Source: Achromobacter veterisilvae (lineage in GTDB: Bacteria; Pseudomonadota; Gammaproteobacteria; Burkholderiales; Burkholderiaceae_B). From it: a stretch of 36,283 bases of DNA. Both the position numbers and the translations under genes were made by a program. Shown here in pieces: positions 7,976 through 16,489 of the stretch. Location of the stretch: positions 1 through 36,283 of the forward strand of contig NZ_UFQC01000053.1 of NCBI RefSeq assembly GCF_900496975.1, read 5' to 3'. The notes beneath the pieces were generated by a model. That model was not told the DNA's origin and did not search any database. It worked only from the letters and a program-made list of their open reading frames with translations. Numbering within the stretch: the stretch's first letter is position 1; every line of letters starts with the position of its first letter.

Positions 7976-9162
7976 TCGCGCCCCGCGCCATCGTCTGCCT
8001 GGGCCTGACGCAACTGATCGGCTGGGGCGTCACGTTCTACCTGATCGGCGCCCTGGGCCCGGCCATGGCGGCCGACCTGGGCTGGAACGCCGCCGCCGTC
8101 TACGGCGGTTTCTCGGCCGCCATCGTGGTGATGGCCATGGTGTCGCCGCTGGCCGGCATGGCGGTGGACCGCTGGGGCGGGCACCGCGTCATGCCCGCCG
8201 GCACGGTGATCGCCGCGCTGGGTTGCGCGGTCCTGGCGGCCGCGCGCGGCCTTCCCCTGTATTACCTGGCGTGGATCCTGCTGGGCATCGGCATGCGGCT
8301 CTGCCTGTACGACGCGGCGTTCGCGTCCCTGGCGCGCGCCGCCGGCCCCACGGCGCGCAGGCCCATGTCGCAGATCACGCTGCTCGGCGGCCTGGCGTCC
8401 ACGGTGATGTGGCCGGTGGGCCATGCGCTGGCCGGCTGGCTGGGCTGGCGCGGCGCGGTGCTGGCCTACGGCGGCCTGGCGCTGGCCACGCTGCCGCTGT
8501 ACCTGGCGCTGCCGCGCGAGCGCTACGCCGCCCCCGCCGGCGGCAAGGACAGGGCCTCCACGGGCCTGGCCCGCGGCCCCGCCGAGCGCCGCCTGGCGGG
8601 CGTGCTGTACGCGGCGATCGCCATGCTGACCAACTTCCTGGCGGCCGGCAATGCGGCGCACCTGATCTCGCTGCTGTCCGGCCTGGGACTGGCCGCGGCC
8701 GCCGCCGTCGGCGTCGCGGCGCTGTGGGGCGTGGGCCAGTTCGCCGCCCGGCTGGCCGACGTGGCGCTGGGTTCGCGCCTGCATCCGCTGACCCTGACGC
8801 TGGCGGTCGGGACGACGCTGCCCCTGTGCTTCCTTTTGGCGCTGCTGTCCGGCGGCAACCTGTACGCCACCGCGGCCTACGCGCTGCTGTATGGCGCGTG
8901 CAACGGCCTCTTGACCATCACCCGCGGCACCTTGCCGCTGGCGCTCTTCGACTTCCGCAGCTACGGCACGCTCGTCGGCGCCCTGCTGATCCCCAGCTTC
9001 CTGCTGACGGCCGCCGCGCCGGTGGCCTATGCCTACCTGGTGGAAAGCCATGGCGCGCGCGGCGCGATGGCGGTGTCGGTGGGCCTGGCGGCGGCCATCT
9101 GCGCGGCCGCGCTGGCGCTGCGGTGGAAATTCATCGGGCGGGTGCGCGCGGCCTCCGCCTGA
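7972..9162 (+). CDS. MFS transporter coupled to the GNAT gene
   Basis: This is a 396-residue protein with about twelve hydrophobic segments and the MFS cytoplasmic loop motif (GMAVDRWGGHRVMPAG) after the second segment. I chose the GTG at 7972 because it overlaps the GNAT stop (GTGA), which implies translational coupling, and because the protein then begins just before the first membrane segment. There is no other good ribosome-binding site. The Ala/Gly/Leu-rich sequence gives no substrate. Coupling with a PAT-like acetyltransferase under LysR control suggests export of a toxic amino acid analogue or of its acetylated product. The gene ends convergently 19 bp from queC. A 9-bp-arm inverted repeat (9166-9174 with 9191-9199) spans the junction, without a T tract. 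Confidence 0.88.
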   Translation: MIAPRAIVCLGLTQLIGWGVTFYLIGALGPAMAADLGWNAAAVYGGFSAAIVVMAMVSPLAGMAVDRWGGHRVMPAGTVIAALGCAVLAAARGLPLYYLAWILLGIGMRLCLYDAAFASLARAAGPTARRPMSQITLLGGLASTVMWPVGHALAGWLGWRGAVLAYGGLALATLPLYLALPRERYAAPAGGKDRASTGLARGPAERRLAGVLYAAIAMLTNFLAAGNAAHLISLLSGLGLAAAAAVGVAALWGVGQFAARLADVALGSRLHPLTLTLAVGTTLPLCFLLALLSGGNLYATAAYALLYGACNGLLTITRGTLPLALFDFRSYGTLVGALLIPSFLLTAAAPVAYAYLVESHGARGAMAVSVGLAAAICAAALALRWKFIGRVRAASA

Positions 9163-9181
9163 CCGTCCGCCGCGCCGCGGT

Positions 9182-9901
9182 TCAACCTTCCGCGGCGGAA
9201 GCGACCACCCATTTTTCCCAGCCGATCTTGCGCAGTTTGCAGGCCGGGCATTCGCCGCAGCCGTACCCCCAGTCGTGCCGCGCGCCGCGTTCGCCCAGGT
9301 AGCAGGTGTGGCTTTCTTCGACGATGGTCTCGACCAGGGCGTCGCCGCCCAACTGGTGCGCCAGCGCCCAGGTTTCCGACTTGTCGATCCACATCAGCGG
9401 CGTCTCGATCGTGACCCGGGACCCCAGGCCCAGGCCCAGCGCCACCTGCTGCGCCTTGATGGTGTCGTCGCGGCAGTCGGGGTAGCCGGAGAAATCCGTT
9501 TCGCACATGCCGCCCACCAGCACGTCCAACTGGCGGCGGTAGCCCAGCGCGGCGGCCAGGGTCAGGAACAGCAGGTTGCGGCCGGGCACGAAGGTGTTGG
9601 GCAGGCCGTTGGCCTGCATCTCGATGGCGCGGTCGCTGGTCATGGCCGTGTGGCCCACCTGGCCCAGCACCTTCAGGTCCAGCAGGTGGTCTTCGCCCAG
9701 GCGCGGCGCCCAGTCCGGGAAATTGCCGCGGATGTCGCGCAAGACGTTCAGGCGCGCGGACAATTCGATACGATGGCGCTGCCCGTAATCGAACGCCACG
9801 GTTTCCACATGGGCATAGCGGTCCAGCGCCCAGGCCAGGCAGGTGGTGGAATCCTGGCCGCCCGAAAACAGCACGAGCGCGCGACGTTGATGGTTTTGCA
9901 T
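9182..9901 (-). CDS. queC: 7-cyano-7-deazaguanine synthase
   Basis: QueC converts 7-carboxy-7-deazaguanine to preQ0 using ATP and ammonia, in the queuosine tRNA-modification pathway. The 239-residue product has the PP-loop motif LFSGGQDSTTCLAWAL (residues 10-25), the family motif AFDYGQRHRIEL, and GRNLLFLTLAAALG in the middle. Four C-terminal cysteines (HTCYLG plus YGCGECPACK) form the zinc site. No other que gene is in the window. It is divergent from ppc across 192 bp. I looked for a preQ1 riboswitch upstream and saw none. Confidence 0.96.
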   Translation of the reverse strand: MQNHQRRALVLFSGGQDSTTCLAWALDRYAHVETVAFDYGQRHRIELSARLNVLRDIRGNFPDWAPRLGEDHLLDLKVLGQVGHTAMTSDRAIEMQANGLPNTFVPGRNLLFLTLAAALGYRRQLDVLVGGMCETDFSGYPDCRDDTIKAQQVALGLGLGSRVTIETPLMWIDKSETWALAHQLGGDALVETIVEESHTCYLGERGARHDWGYGCGECPACKLRKIGWEKWVVASAAEG

Positions 9902-9970
9902 AAAGGGGCTTAAGGAGAAATGAAGAGGCCGGGACTTGTTTTGGCGTAAACAGGCCCTTAGCGAACTTTA

Positions 9971-10007
9971 ACGCAGCCCCGGCGCTTTCCCGTAAGGAAG
10001 GCTGCGT
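9971..10007. other. Inverted repeat between queC and ppc
   Basis: ACGCAGCC (9971-9978) and GGCTGCGT (10000-10007) form 8-bp perfect arms around a 21-nt centre. The arms are extended by A/T pairs (TTT and AAA) with one mismatch. The repeat lies in the divergent queC-ppc gap, about 90 bp before the ppc start. It could be an operator or a leader hairpin; nothing decides between these. Confidence 0.4.
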
Positions 10008-10093
10008 AAAATCGACGAGGTTTCATTTCCGGTTTACCAGCAACGCCCCTTCTTCAACCCTTTGCCTCCAGCAGCCCGACGGATCCCCGCCCG

Positions 10094-12943
10094 ATGAATG
10101 CCATGCGCCAGCAGTCCGATTCAGCAGAACCCTTGCGTCACGACATCCGGCTGTTAGGCCGGTTACTGGGAACCGTCATCGAAGAATGCGAAGGCAAGCG
10201 CGTCTTCGACACCATCGAGACCCTGCGCCGCACCGCCGTGAAGTTCCGCCGCGAAGGCAACGACGCCGACGGCAAACTGCTGGAGCAGCGCGTCAAGCGT
10301 CTGCAGGACAGCGACCCCAACTCGGTCGCCCGCGCCTTCAGCTACTTCCTGCACCTGGCCAACATCGCCGACGACCGCGACCAGAACCGCCGCCAGCGCG
10401 CCCGCGCGATCGCCGACGACGCCCCGGCGCGCGGCAGCCTGCGCGAAGCGGTGCAGACGCTGGGCCGCCACGGCGTGGGCGTGGCGCGCATCCGCCGCCT
10501 GCTGGCCGACGCCTGCGTGATGCCGGTGCTGACCGCGCATCCCACCGAAGTGCAGCGCAAGAGCACGCTGGACGTGCACCGCGAAATCGCCGCAGGGCTG
10601 ACGCAGCGCGAAGGCCCGCTCACGCCGGAAGAACGGGCCGACCTGGACGCGTCGCTGCTGGGCCGCGTGGCCACGCTGTGGCAGACCCGCATGCTGCGCT
10701 ATACGCGGCTCACGGTGGCCGACGAAATCGAGAACGCGCTGTCGTATTACCGCAGCACCTTCCTCCAGGTCATTCCACGCCTGTACGGTGACCTGTCCAG
10801 GCTGCTGAACCGCGAGTCCGCCAAGCCCTTCGCCGCCCCGCCCCCGCCGCTGGAACCCTTCCTGCGCATGGGTAGCTGGATCGGCGGCGACCGCGACGGC
10901 AATCCGAACGTGGACGCCGGCACCCTGGAACGCGCGCTGCTGCGCCAGGCCACCGTGCTGTTCGAACACTATCTGCAGGAAGTGCACGCGCTGGGCGCGG
11001 AGCTGTCCATCACCACTTTGCTGATCGCGGTGGACGCCGAGCTGCTGGCGCTGGCCGAGGCCAGCGGCGACGACTCGCCGCACCGGCGCGACGAACCCTA
11101 CCGCCGCGCGCTGGTCGGCGTGTACGCCCGCCTGGCCGCCACGGCGCAGCGCCTCACCGGCCAGGACCTGGCGCGGCGCAGCACCGTCGCCGCGCCCCCT
11201 TACGACACGCCGCGGGAACTGTCGGCCGACCTCGCCACCATCGCCGCGTCGCTCGCCGCCCACCATGGCTCGCCGATAGGCAAGCTGCGGCTGGCCGGCC
11301 TGCAGCAGGCGGTGGAAGTGTTCGGCTTCCACCTGGCCACGGTAGACCTGCGCCAGAGCTCCGACGTGCACGAGCGCGCCCTGGCCGAACTGTTCTCGCG
11401 CGCCGGCGTGCAGCACGCGGGCAAGCCGCTGGACTACCTGGCGCTGAACGAAGACGAACGCGTGGCGCTGCTGCGCGCCGAACTGTCGCAGGCCCGCCCG
11501 CTGGCCTCGCCCTGGATCGCCTACAGCGAAGAGACCACGCGGGAACTGGCCGTGCTGCGGGCCGCCGCCGCCGGCCGGGCCCGCTACGGCAAGCAGGCGG
11601 TGCGCCAGACCATCGTGTCGCACACCGAGACGCTGAGCGACCTGCTGGAAGTCATGGTGCTGCAAAAAGAAGCGGGCCTCATCGCCCCGGCCGGCCAGGA
11701 CATTCCCCCCGAGGACGGCCTGATGGTGGTGCCGCTCTTCGAAACCATCCCCGACCTCCAGCGCGGCGCCGACATCATGGCCGCCTGGCTCGACCTGCCC
11801 GAAATCCGCCAGCGCGTGAAGCAGGCGCAGAACGGCGCGCAGGAAGTCATGCTGGGCTATTCCGACAGCAACAAGGACGGCGGCTTCCTGACGTCCAACT
11901 GGTCGCTCTACCAGGCCGAACGCGCGCTGGTCGACGTGTTCTCGGCCCGCCACGTGCGGCTGCGCCTGTTCCACGGCCGCGGCGGCTCGGTGGGGCGCGG
12001 CGGCGGCTCCAGCTTCGACGCCATCCTGGCGCAGCCTCCGGGCACGGTCGCCGGCCAGATCCGGCTGACCGAACAGGGCGAAGTCATCCAGAGCAAGTAC
12101 AAGGACGCCGAGGTCGGCCGCTGGCACCTGGAACTGCTGGTCGCCGCCACGCTGGAATCCAGCCTGGCGGCGCGCGCCGAGGCCACCAGCGCCGAAGACG
12201 CGCACATGGCCCACCACGGCCCGGCCATGTCCTTCATGTCGGATACCGCGCAACTCACCTACCGCGGCCTGGTCTACGACACGCCGGGCTTCGCCGACTA
12301 CTTCTTCGCCGCCACGCCCATCAGCGAAATCGCGGGGCTGAACATCGGTTCCCGCCCCGCGTCGCGCAAGAAGGGCCAGCGCATCGAAGACCTGCGCGCC
12401 ATTCCCTGGGGCTTTTCCTGGGCGCAATGCCGGCTGATGCTGACCGGCTGGTACGGCATGGGATCGGCCATCGAGGCCTATCTGGAAACCGGCGCGCCCG
12501 ACGCGCCGCGCTCGCGCCGCGGCCGCCTGGCGCAACTGCGCGAAATGGCGCGCGACTGGCCCGCCTTCCGCACCCTGCTCTCCAACATGGAAATGGTGCT
12601 GGCCAAGTCCGACCTGGCGATCGCGGCGCGCTATGCGCAACTGGTGCCGCAGCGCGGCCTGCGCGAACGCATCTTCGGCGCCATCAGCGCCGAGCACGGC
12701 CGCACGCTCGCCATGCTCAAGCTGCTGACCCAGCGCGAGCTGCTGGCCGATAACCCCACGCTGCAAGCCTCGCTGCGTGAACGCTTCGCCTACATCGACC
12801 CGCTGAACTACCTGCAGATCGAACTGATCCGCCGCCACCGCGCCGCGCAGAAGAACCCGCGGGCCGAGATCGACAAGCGCGTGCAGCGCGCCATCCACCT
12901 CACGATCAACGGCATCGCGGCCGGGCTGCGCAACTCGGGCTGA
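10094..12943 (+). CDS. ppc: Phosphoenolpyruvate carboxylase
   Basis: Ppc carboxylates phosphoenolpyruvate with bicarbonate to oxaloacetate, the main anaplerotic feed of the TCA cycle. At 949 residues the product is somewhat longer than the E. coli enzyme. Key motifs are present in order: VLTAHPTEVQRKS with the first catalytic His (His149), GSWIGGDRDGNPNV near 260, VMLGYSDSNKDGG near 590, the active-site loop FHGRGGSVGRGGG with the second catalytic His (His627), then QGEVIQSKY. The C-terminal INGIAAGLRNSG is the conserved tail that binds the allosteric inhibitor in the family. An AT-poor leader separates it from queC. It is followed by the palindrome array, and no gene follows for more than 1 kb. 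Confidence 0.97.
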   Translation: MNAMRQQSDSAEPLRHDIRLLGRLLGTVIEECEGKRVFDTIETLRRTAVKFRREGNDADGKLLEQRVKRLQDSDPNSVARAFSYFLHLANIADDRDQNRRQRARAIADDAPARGSLREAVQTLGRHGVGVARIRRLLADACVMPVLTAHPTEVQRKSTLDVHREIAAGLTQREGPLTPEERADLDASLLGRVATLWQTRMLRYTRLTVADEIENALSYYRSTFLQVIPRLYGDLSRLLNRESAKPFAAPPPPLEPFLRMGSWIGGDRDGNPNVDAGTLERALLRQATVLFEHYLQEVHALGAELSITTLLIAVDAELLALAEASGDDSPHRRDEPYRRALVGVYARLAATAQRLTGQDLARRSTVAAPPYDTPRELSADLATIAASLAAHHGSPIGKLRLAGLQQAVEVFGFHLATVDLRQSSDVHERALAELFSRAGVQHAGKPLDYLALNEDERVALLRAELSQARPLASPWIAYSEETTRELAVLRAAAAGRARYGKQAVRQTIVSHTETLSDLLEVMVLQKEAGLIAPAGQDIPPEDGLMVVPLFETIPDLQRGADIMAAWLDLPEIRQRVKQAQNGAQEVMLGYSDSNKDGGFLTSNWSLYQAERALVDVFSARHVRLRLFHGRGGSVGRGGGSSFDAILAQPPGTVAGQIRLTEQGEVIQSKYKDAEVGRWHLELLVAATLESSLAARAEATSAEDAHMAHHGPAMSFMSDTAQLTYRGLVYDTPGFADYFFAATPISEIAGLNIGSRPASRKKGQRIEDLRAIPWGFSWAQCRLMLTGWYGMGSAIEAYLETGAPDAPRSRRGRLAQLREMARDWPAFRTLLSNMEMVLAKSDLAIAARYAQLVPQRGLRERIFGAISAEHGRTLAMLKLLTQRELLADNPTLQASLRERFAYIDPLNYLQIELIRRHRAAQKNPRAEIDKRVQRAIHLTINGIAAGLRNSG

Positions 12944-12976
12944 GGCGGCCGGATCGGGGGTCTCAGGTTCAAAGGT

Positions 12977-13786
12977 AAGTGTCTGACACCTGCCCCTAGG
13001 TAAGTGTCTGACACCCGTACGAGACGCACTTCATGCTGCTCCGATGCCTCCCGGGTGTCTGACACCCCAAAGAGCAATAGCGGCTTCCTACCTGGGTGTC
13101 AGACACCCAGATAGGTCCCATTGGGCCGCCGCGTCGTCTCGTATGCAGGTTCAAAGGTAAGTGTCTGACACCTGCCCCTAGGTAAGTGTCAGACACCCGT
13201 ACGAGACGCACTTCATGCTGCTCCGATGCCTCCCGGGTGTCTGACACCCCCAAGAGCAATAGTGGCTTCCCACCTGGGTGTCAGACACCCGGGCAGATCC
13301 CATTGGGCCGCCGCGCCGTCTCGTATGGGTGTCTGACACCTGCCCCTAGGTAAGTGTCTGACACCCGTACGAGACGCACTTCATGCTGCTTCGATGCCTC
13401 CCGGGTGTCTGACACCCCAAAGAGCAATAGCGGCTTCCTATCTGGGTGTCAGACACCCGGGCAGATCCCATTGGGCCGTCGCGTCGTCTCGTATGGGTGT
13501 CTGACACCCCAAAGAGCAATAGCGGCTTCCTACCTGGGTGTCAGACACCCGGGTAGATCCCATTGGGCCGTCGCGCCGTCTCGTATGGGTGTCTGACACT
13601 TACTTCTGCGGACACCTGCCCTCTAGGTAAGTGTCTGACACCCGTACGAGACGCACTTCATGCTGCTCCGATGCCTCCCGGGTGTCTGACACCCCCAAGA
13701 GCAATAGCGGCTTCCTACCTGGGTGTCAGACACCCAGGCAGATCCCATTGGGCCGCCGCGTCGTCTCGTACGGGTGTCTGACACCT
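12977..13786. repeat. Composite array of 19 GTGTC(T/A)GACAC palindromes
   Basis: Nineteen cores start at 12979, 13004, 13055, 13096, 13161, 13186, 13237, 13278, 13329, 13354, 13405, 13446, 13497, 13538, 13589, 13631, 13682, 13723 and 13774. They form a composite unit of four steps (25, 51, 41, 51 bp; 168 bp in all). Units begin at 12979 (182 bp), 13161 (168) and 13329 (168). A half unit with only the last two steps begins at 13497 (92 bp), and a unit with an altered first step at 13589 (185 bp). Each of the four spacers (a-d) is conserved from unit to unit with few changes. Central T or A follows the step, with the fourth core usually A. The start of spacer b (CCGTACGAGACG) is the reverse complement of the end of spacer d. 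Small open frames here encode only repeat-derived CQTP, VSDT or GVRHP peptides and are not genes. Confidence 0.95.
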
Positions 13787-13883
13787 GCCCCTGCGGACAC
13801 CTGCCCCCGCGTCCACCAGACGAACACCCAAAATCTTCGATTTGTCCGCCCCCCGCGACTTTTAGTACTATCTCTTTCAGAAA

Positions 13884-13915
13884 TTCTATATACGCACAAA
13901 TGTTCGCATATAGAA
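13884..13915. promoter_or_regulatory. Inverted repeat upstream of 3-hydroxyacyl-CoA dehydrogenase
   Basis: TTCTATAT (13884-13891) and ATATAGAA (13908-13915) are perfect 8-bp arms around a 16-bp centre, in the only AT-rich segment between the repeat array and the gene starting at 14031. Partial symmetry continues inward. This is a likely operator for the 14031-16487 genes. The cognate regulator is not identified. Confidence 0.5.
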
Positions 13916-14030
13916 CAAAACGATTTTTCTGGCCTGGCGCACAGGAAGGCACACCGGAAGAGACAGAAAGCATCCTGGTTCCGCACGTGCCCGCCCGCAA
14001 GCCCGGCATGTCAGCACCGAGCGAACCATC

Positions 14031-14966
14031 ATGGATACTCCCCTCAAGAATCTCGCCATCGTCGGCGCAGGCGCCATGGGCAGCGGCATCGCCGCGCTGT
14101 TCGCCTCGAAGGGATTGAACGTCGTCCTGATCGACCCGATGGAAGGCGCCCTGGAACGCGCGCTCCAGACGATAGACCGCCAGTTGAACGTCTACGCCCC
14201 CGGCCGGGTCCAGGAAGCGATGCAGCGCATTCAGGTCGCGCCCGGGCTGGAAACGGCCTGCAACAGCGACCTGGTCATCGAGGCCGTGCCGGAAAACCTG
14301 GAGCTCAAGCGCGGCATTTTCGCCAAGCTCGACTCCCTCTGCCCCGCGCCCACCCTCTTCGCCACCAATACCTCGGGCCTGTCCATCAACGCCATCGCCA
14401 GCGCCGTCGTGCGGCGCGACCGCTTCGTGGGCACCCACTTCTTCACCCCCGCCGACGTCATCCCACTGGTGGAAGTCGTGCGCAACGACGCCACCTCCGA
14501 AGACACCGTGGCCCGCGTGATGGCCACGCTGCGGTTCGCCGGCAAGCGGCCGGTGCTGGTGCGCCAGGACATCCCCGGCTTCATCGCCAACCGCATCCAG
14601 CACGCCCTGGCCCGCGAAGCCATTTCGCTGCTTGAAAAAGGCGTCGCCAGCGCCGAGGACATCGACGAAGTGGTCAAGTGGAGCCTCGGCATCCGCCTGG
14701 CCCTGTCGGGCCCGCTGGAACAGCGCGACATGAACGGCATCGACGTGCACTACGCGATCGCCAGCTATCTCTACAAAGATCTCGAAAACCGCACCGAGCC
14801 CTCGGACCTCCTGAAAAGCAAGGTCGAAAGCGGGCAGATCGGCGCCAAGAGCGGCCAGGGCTTCTACACCTGGAGCCCCGAGCGCCGCGAGCGCGTGCTG
14901 CGCGAAAAGAGCGCCGCGCTCGGCGAACTGGCGGCCTGGCTCAACGGCAAGGCCGGCGGCTCCTGA
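14031..14966 (+). CDS. 3-hydroxyacyl-CoA dehydrogenase family protein
   Basis: This 311-residue NAD-dependent dehydrogenase is of the 3-hydroxybutyryl-CoA dehydrogenase type. It oxidises the 3-hydroxyl of an acyl-CoA (or reduces the ketone) in the cytoplasm. The N-terminal Rossmann motif is VGAGAMGSGIA (Gly12-x-Gly14-x-x-Gly17). The catalytic His is His136 in GTHFFTPADVIPLVEVV, and the all-helical C-terminal domain begins near DIPGFIANRIQ. GTHFFTPAD departs from the common HFFNP form, so the substrate may not be a plain fatty acyl-CoA; L-carnitine dehydrogenase-like or branched substrates are possible. It is followed 180 bp downstream by an AtoE-type short-chain fatty acid transporter, which suggests use of short hydroxy acids. 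Confidence 0.88.
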   Translation: MDTPLKNLAIVGAGAMGSGIAALFASKGLNVVLIDPMEGALERALQTIDRQLNVYAPGRVQEAMQRIQVAPGLETACNSDLVIEAVPENLELKRGIFAKLDSLCPAPTLFATNTSGLSINAIASAVVRRDRFVGTHFFTPADVIPLVEVVRNDATSEDTVARVMATLRFAGKRPVLVRQDIPGFIANRIQHALAREAISLLEKGVASAEDIDEVVKWSLGIRLALSGPLEQRDMNGIDVHYAIASYLYKDLENRTEPSDLLKSKVESGQIGAKSGQGFYTWSPERRERVLREKSAALGELAAWLNGKAGGS

Positions 14967-15146
14967 CGGCCGCGCCGGCAAGTATTCACTACATAAGGCG
15001 CGGGGCTTTCCGCCACCGCCGCCATCGGGCCACGAGCCCAACCACACAAAGAAAACCTATCGTCCCACCCGCCCCCGCCGACACCCGGCGCCGGGCGGCG
15101 CAAGACACGAGAAAACCTGGCCTTACCGGAGTTTGTTGGAGGCACC

Positions 15147-16487
15147 ATGAATAAACTGGCTTCATTCTTCACGGAGCTGATGCGCAAGTATCTGCCCGAT
15201 CCCTTCGTCTTCGCGATCGCGCTGACCTTGCTTACCGTGCTTCTGGCCATGGGCGTCGAGGGCAAAGGCATCGGCGACATCACCCGCGCCTGGGGCAACG
15301 GCTTCTGGAGCCTGCTGGCCTTCACCACCCAGATGGCCGTGATCCTGGCGATGGGCTACGTGCTGGCCACCGCCCCGCTCACCGACCGCATGCTCAATCG
15401 CATCGTCAGCCACGTGCACAAGCCGCACACCGCCATCATCGTGGCAACGCTGGTCGGCGGCATCGGCAGCTACCTGAACTGGGGCTTCGGCCTGGTCATC
15501 GGCGGCATCGTCGCCAAGAAGCTGGCGTTGAAGGTCAAGGGCGTGCACTACCCGCTGATCATCGCCGCCGCGTACAGCGGCTTCACGATGTACGGCCTGG
15601 GCCTGTCGGCCAGCATCCCCGTGCTGGTGGCCACGCCCAACCACCCCACCGCCAAGCAGATGGGCACCATCCCGCTGTCGGAAACCATCTTCTCGGTACC
15701 CATGCTGATCACCAGCCTGGTCATCATCGTCACGCTGCCGTTGCTCAACGCCTGGTTGCACCCGAAGAAAGGCGAGAAGGTCGTCGAAGTGGACCCGGCC
15801 ATCGACCGCGACACGGCCCCGGCCGGCGGCGCCGAAGACCTGCTGGAAAAGAACACCATCGCCTCGAAGCTGAACAACAGCCGCATCCTGAGCCTGCTGA
15901 TCGGCGCGCTGGGCGTGGCCTACGTGGTCTTCCACTTCATCGACGGCGGCTCGCTGGACCTGAACCTGATCAACTTCATCATCCTGTTCCTGGGCATCAT
16001 CCTGCTGGGCACGCCGGCCGCCTACGTGGCCAAGCTGACCGAGGGCATCAAGACGATCTCCGGGATCATCCTGCAATACCCCTTCTACGCCGGCATCATG
16101 GCCATCATGGCCGCGTCGGGACTGGTCGCCACCATTTCCAAGGTCTTCGTGGACGTCGCCACGCCCGAGACCCTGCCGTTCTGGGGCCTGATCAGCTCGT
16201 TCGTCATCAACTTCTTCGCGCCGTCGGCGGGCGGCCACTGGGTCATCCAGGGCCCGTTCATGATCGACGCCGCCAAGGAAATCGGCAGCGCGCTGAACCA
16301 GACCACCATGGCCGTCATGCTGGGCAACGCCTGGAACGACCTGGTGCAGCCTTTCTGGATCCTGCCCGCGCTGGCGCTGTCCAAGCTGAAGCTGCGCGAC
16401 GTGATGGGCTATACCGTCATCATGATGCTGTGGGTCGGCGTGATCCACATCACCGCTGTGCTGGCTTGGGGCTATATGACGCATTGA
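15147..16487 (+). CDS. Short-chain fatty acid transporter, AtoE family
   Basis: This 446-residue inner-membrane protein has about eleven or twelve hydrophobic segments and belongs to the AtoE/TIGR00366 family, thought to take up short-chain fatty acids such as acetoacetate and butyrate. The typical family opening is visible (FFTELMRKYLPDPFVFAIAL), as are SYLNWGFGLVIGG and FFAPSAGGHWVIQGPF. The start at 15147 has a GGAGG seven bases upstream. A charged cytoplasmic loop (about residues 205-245) separates two membrane halves. It probably works with the preceding 3-hydroxyacyl-CoA dehydrogenase. The gap before it (14967-15146) holds a GC-rich dyad but no T-run terminator, so co-transcription is possible. 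Confidence 0.9.
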   Translation: MNKLASFFTELMRKYLPDPFVFAIALTLLTVLLAMGVEGKGIGDITRAWGNGFWSLLAFTTQMAVILAMGYVLATAPLTDRMLNRIVSHVHKPHTAIIVATLVGGIGSYLNWGFGLVIGGIVAKKLALKVKGVHYPLIIAAAYSGFTMYGLGLSASIPVLVATPNHPTAKQMGTIPLSETIFSVPMLITSLVIIVTLPLLNAWLHPKKGEKVVEVDPAIDRDTAPAGGAEDLLEKNTIASKLNNSRILSLLIGALGVAYVVFHFIDGGSLDLNLINFIILFLGIILLGTPAAYVAKLTEGIKTISGIILQYPFYAGIMAIMAASGLVATISKVFVDVATPETLPFWGLISSFVINFFAPSAGGHWVIQGPFMIDAAKEIGSALNQTTMAVMLGNAWNDLVQPFWILPALALSKLKLRDVMGYTVIMMLWVGVIHITAVLAWGYMTH

Positions 16488-16489
16488 TG

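Larger units (their letters stand above)
12944..14030. other. Long intergenic region after ppc
   Basis: These 1087 bp carry no credible gene. The first 840 bp are the palindrome array. The rest is a distinctly AT-richer promoter-like stretch (about 13830-13930) with an inverted repeat at 13884-13915, then a 110-bp leader before the 3-hydroxyacyl-CoA dehydrogenase start. Degenerate copies of GCGGACACCTGCCC lie near 13607 and 13793. I see no ppc terminator with a T run. Confidence 0.75.

Noticed and set aside
9902..10093. preQ1 riboswitch upstream of queC
   Set aside because: No preQ1-type aptamer pattern is visible on the minus strand; the only dyad (9971-10007) has a long centre and no such features.
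10163..12898. 911-codon minus-strand frame opposite ppc
   Set aside because: It is a GC-driven shadow of ppc with His/Gln/Gly-rich low-complexity product and no family resemblance.
13354..13781. Short open frames in the repeat array (for example 13354-13596, 13563-13781) as small proteins
   Set aside because: Their products are only translations of the palindrome and its spacers (CQTP, VSDT, GVRHP motifs), they lack ribosome-binding sites and they arise in several frames alike.
12977..13786. CRISPR array
   Set aside because: The repeated core is only 11-15 bp and self-complementary, steps alternate between 25, 41 and 51 bp, and the 'spacers' themselves repeat from unit to unit. No cas gene is present.
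13623..15047. Long minus-strand frame across the array and the hydroxyacyl-CoA dehydrogenase gene
   Set aside because: It is antisense to a firm gene and enters the repeats; high GC content makes such long shadow frames common.
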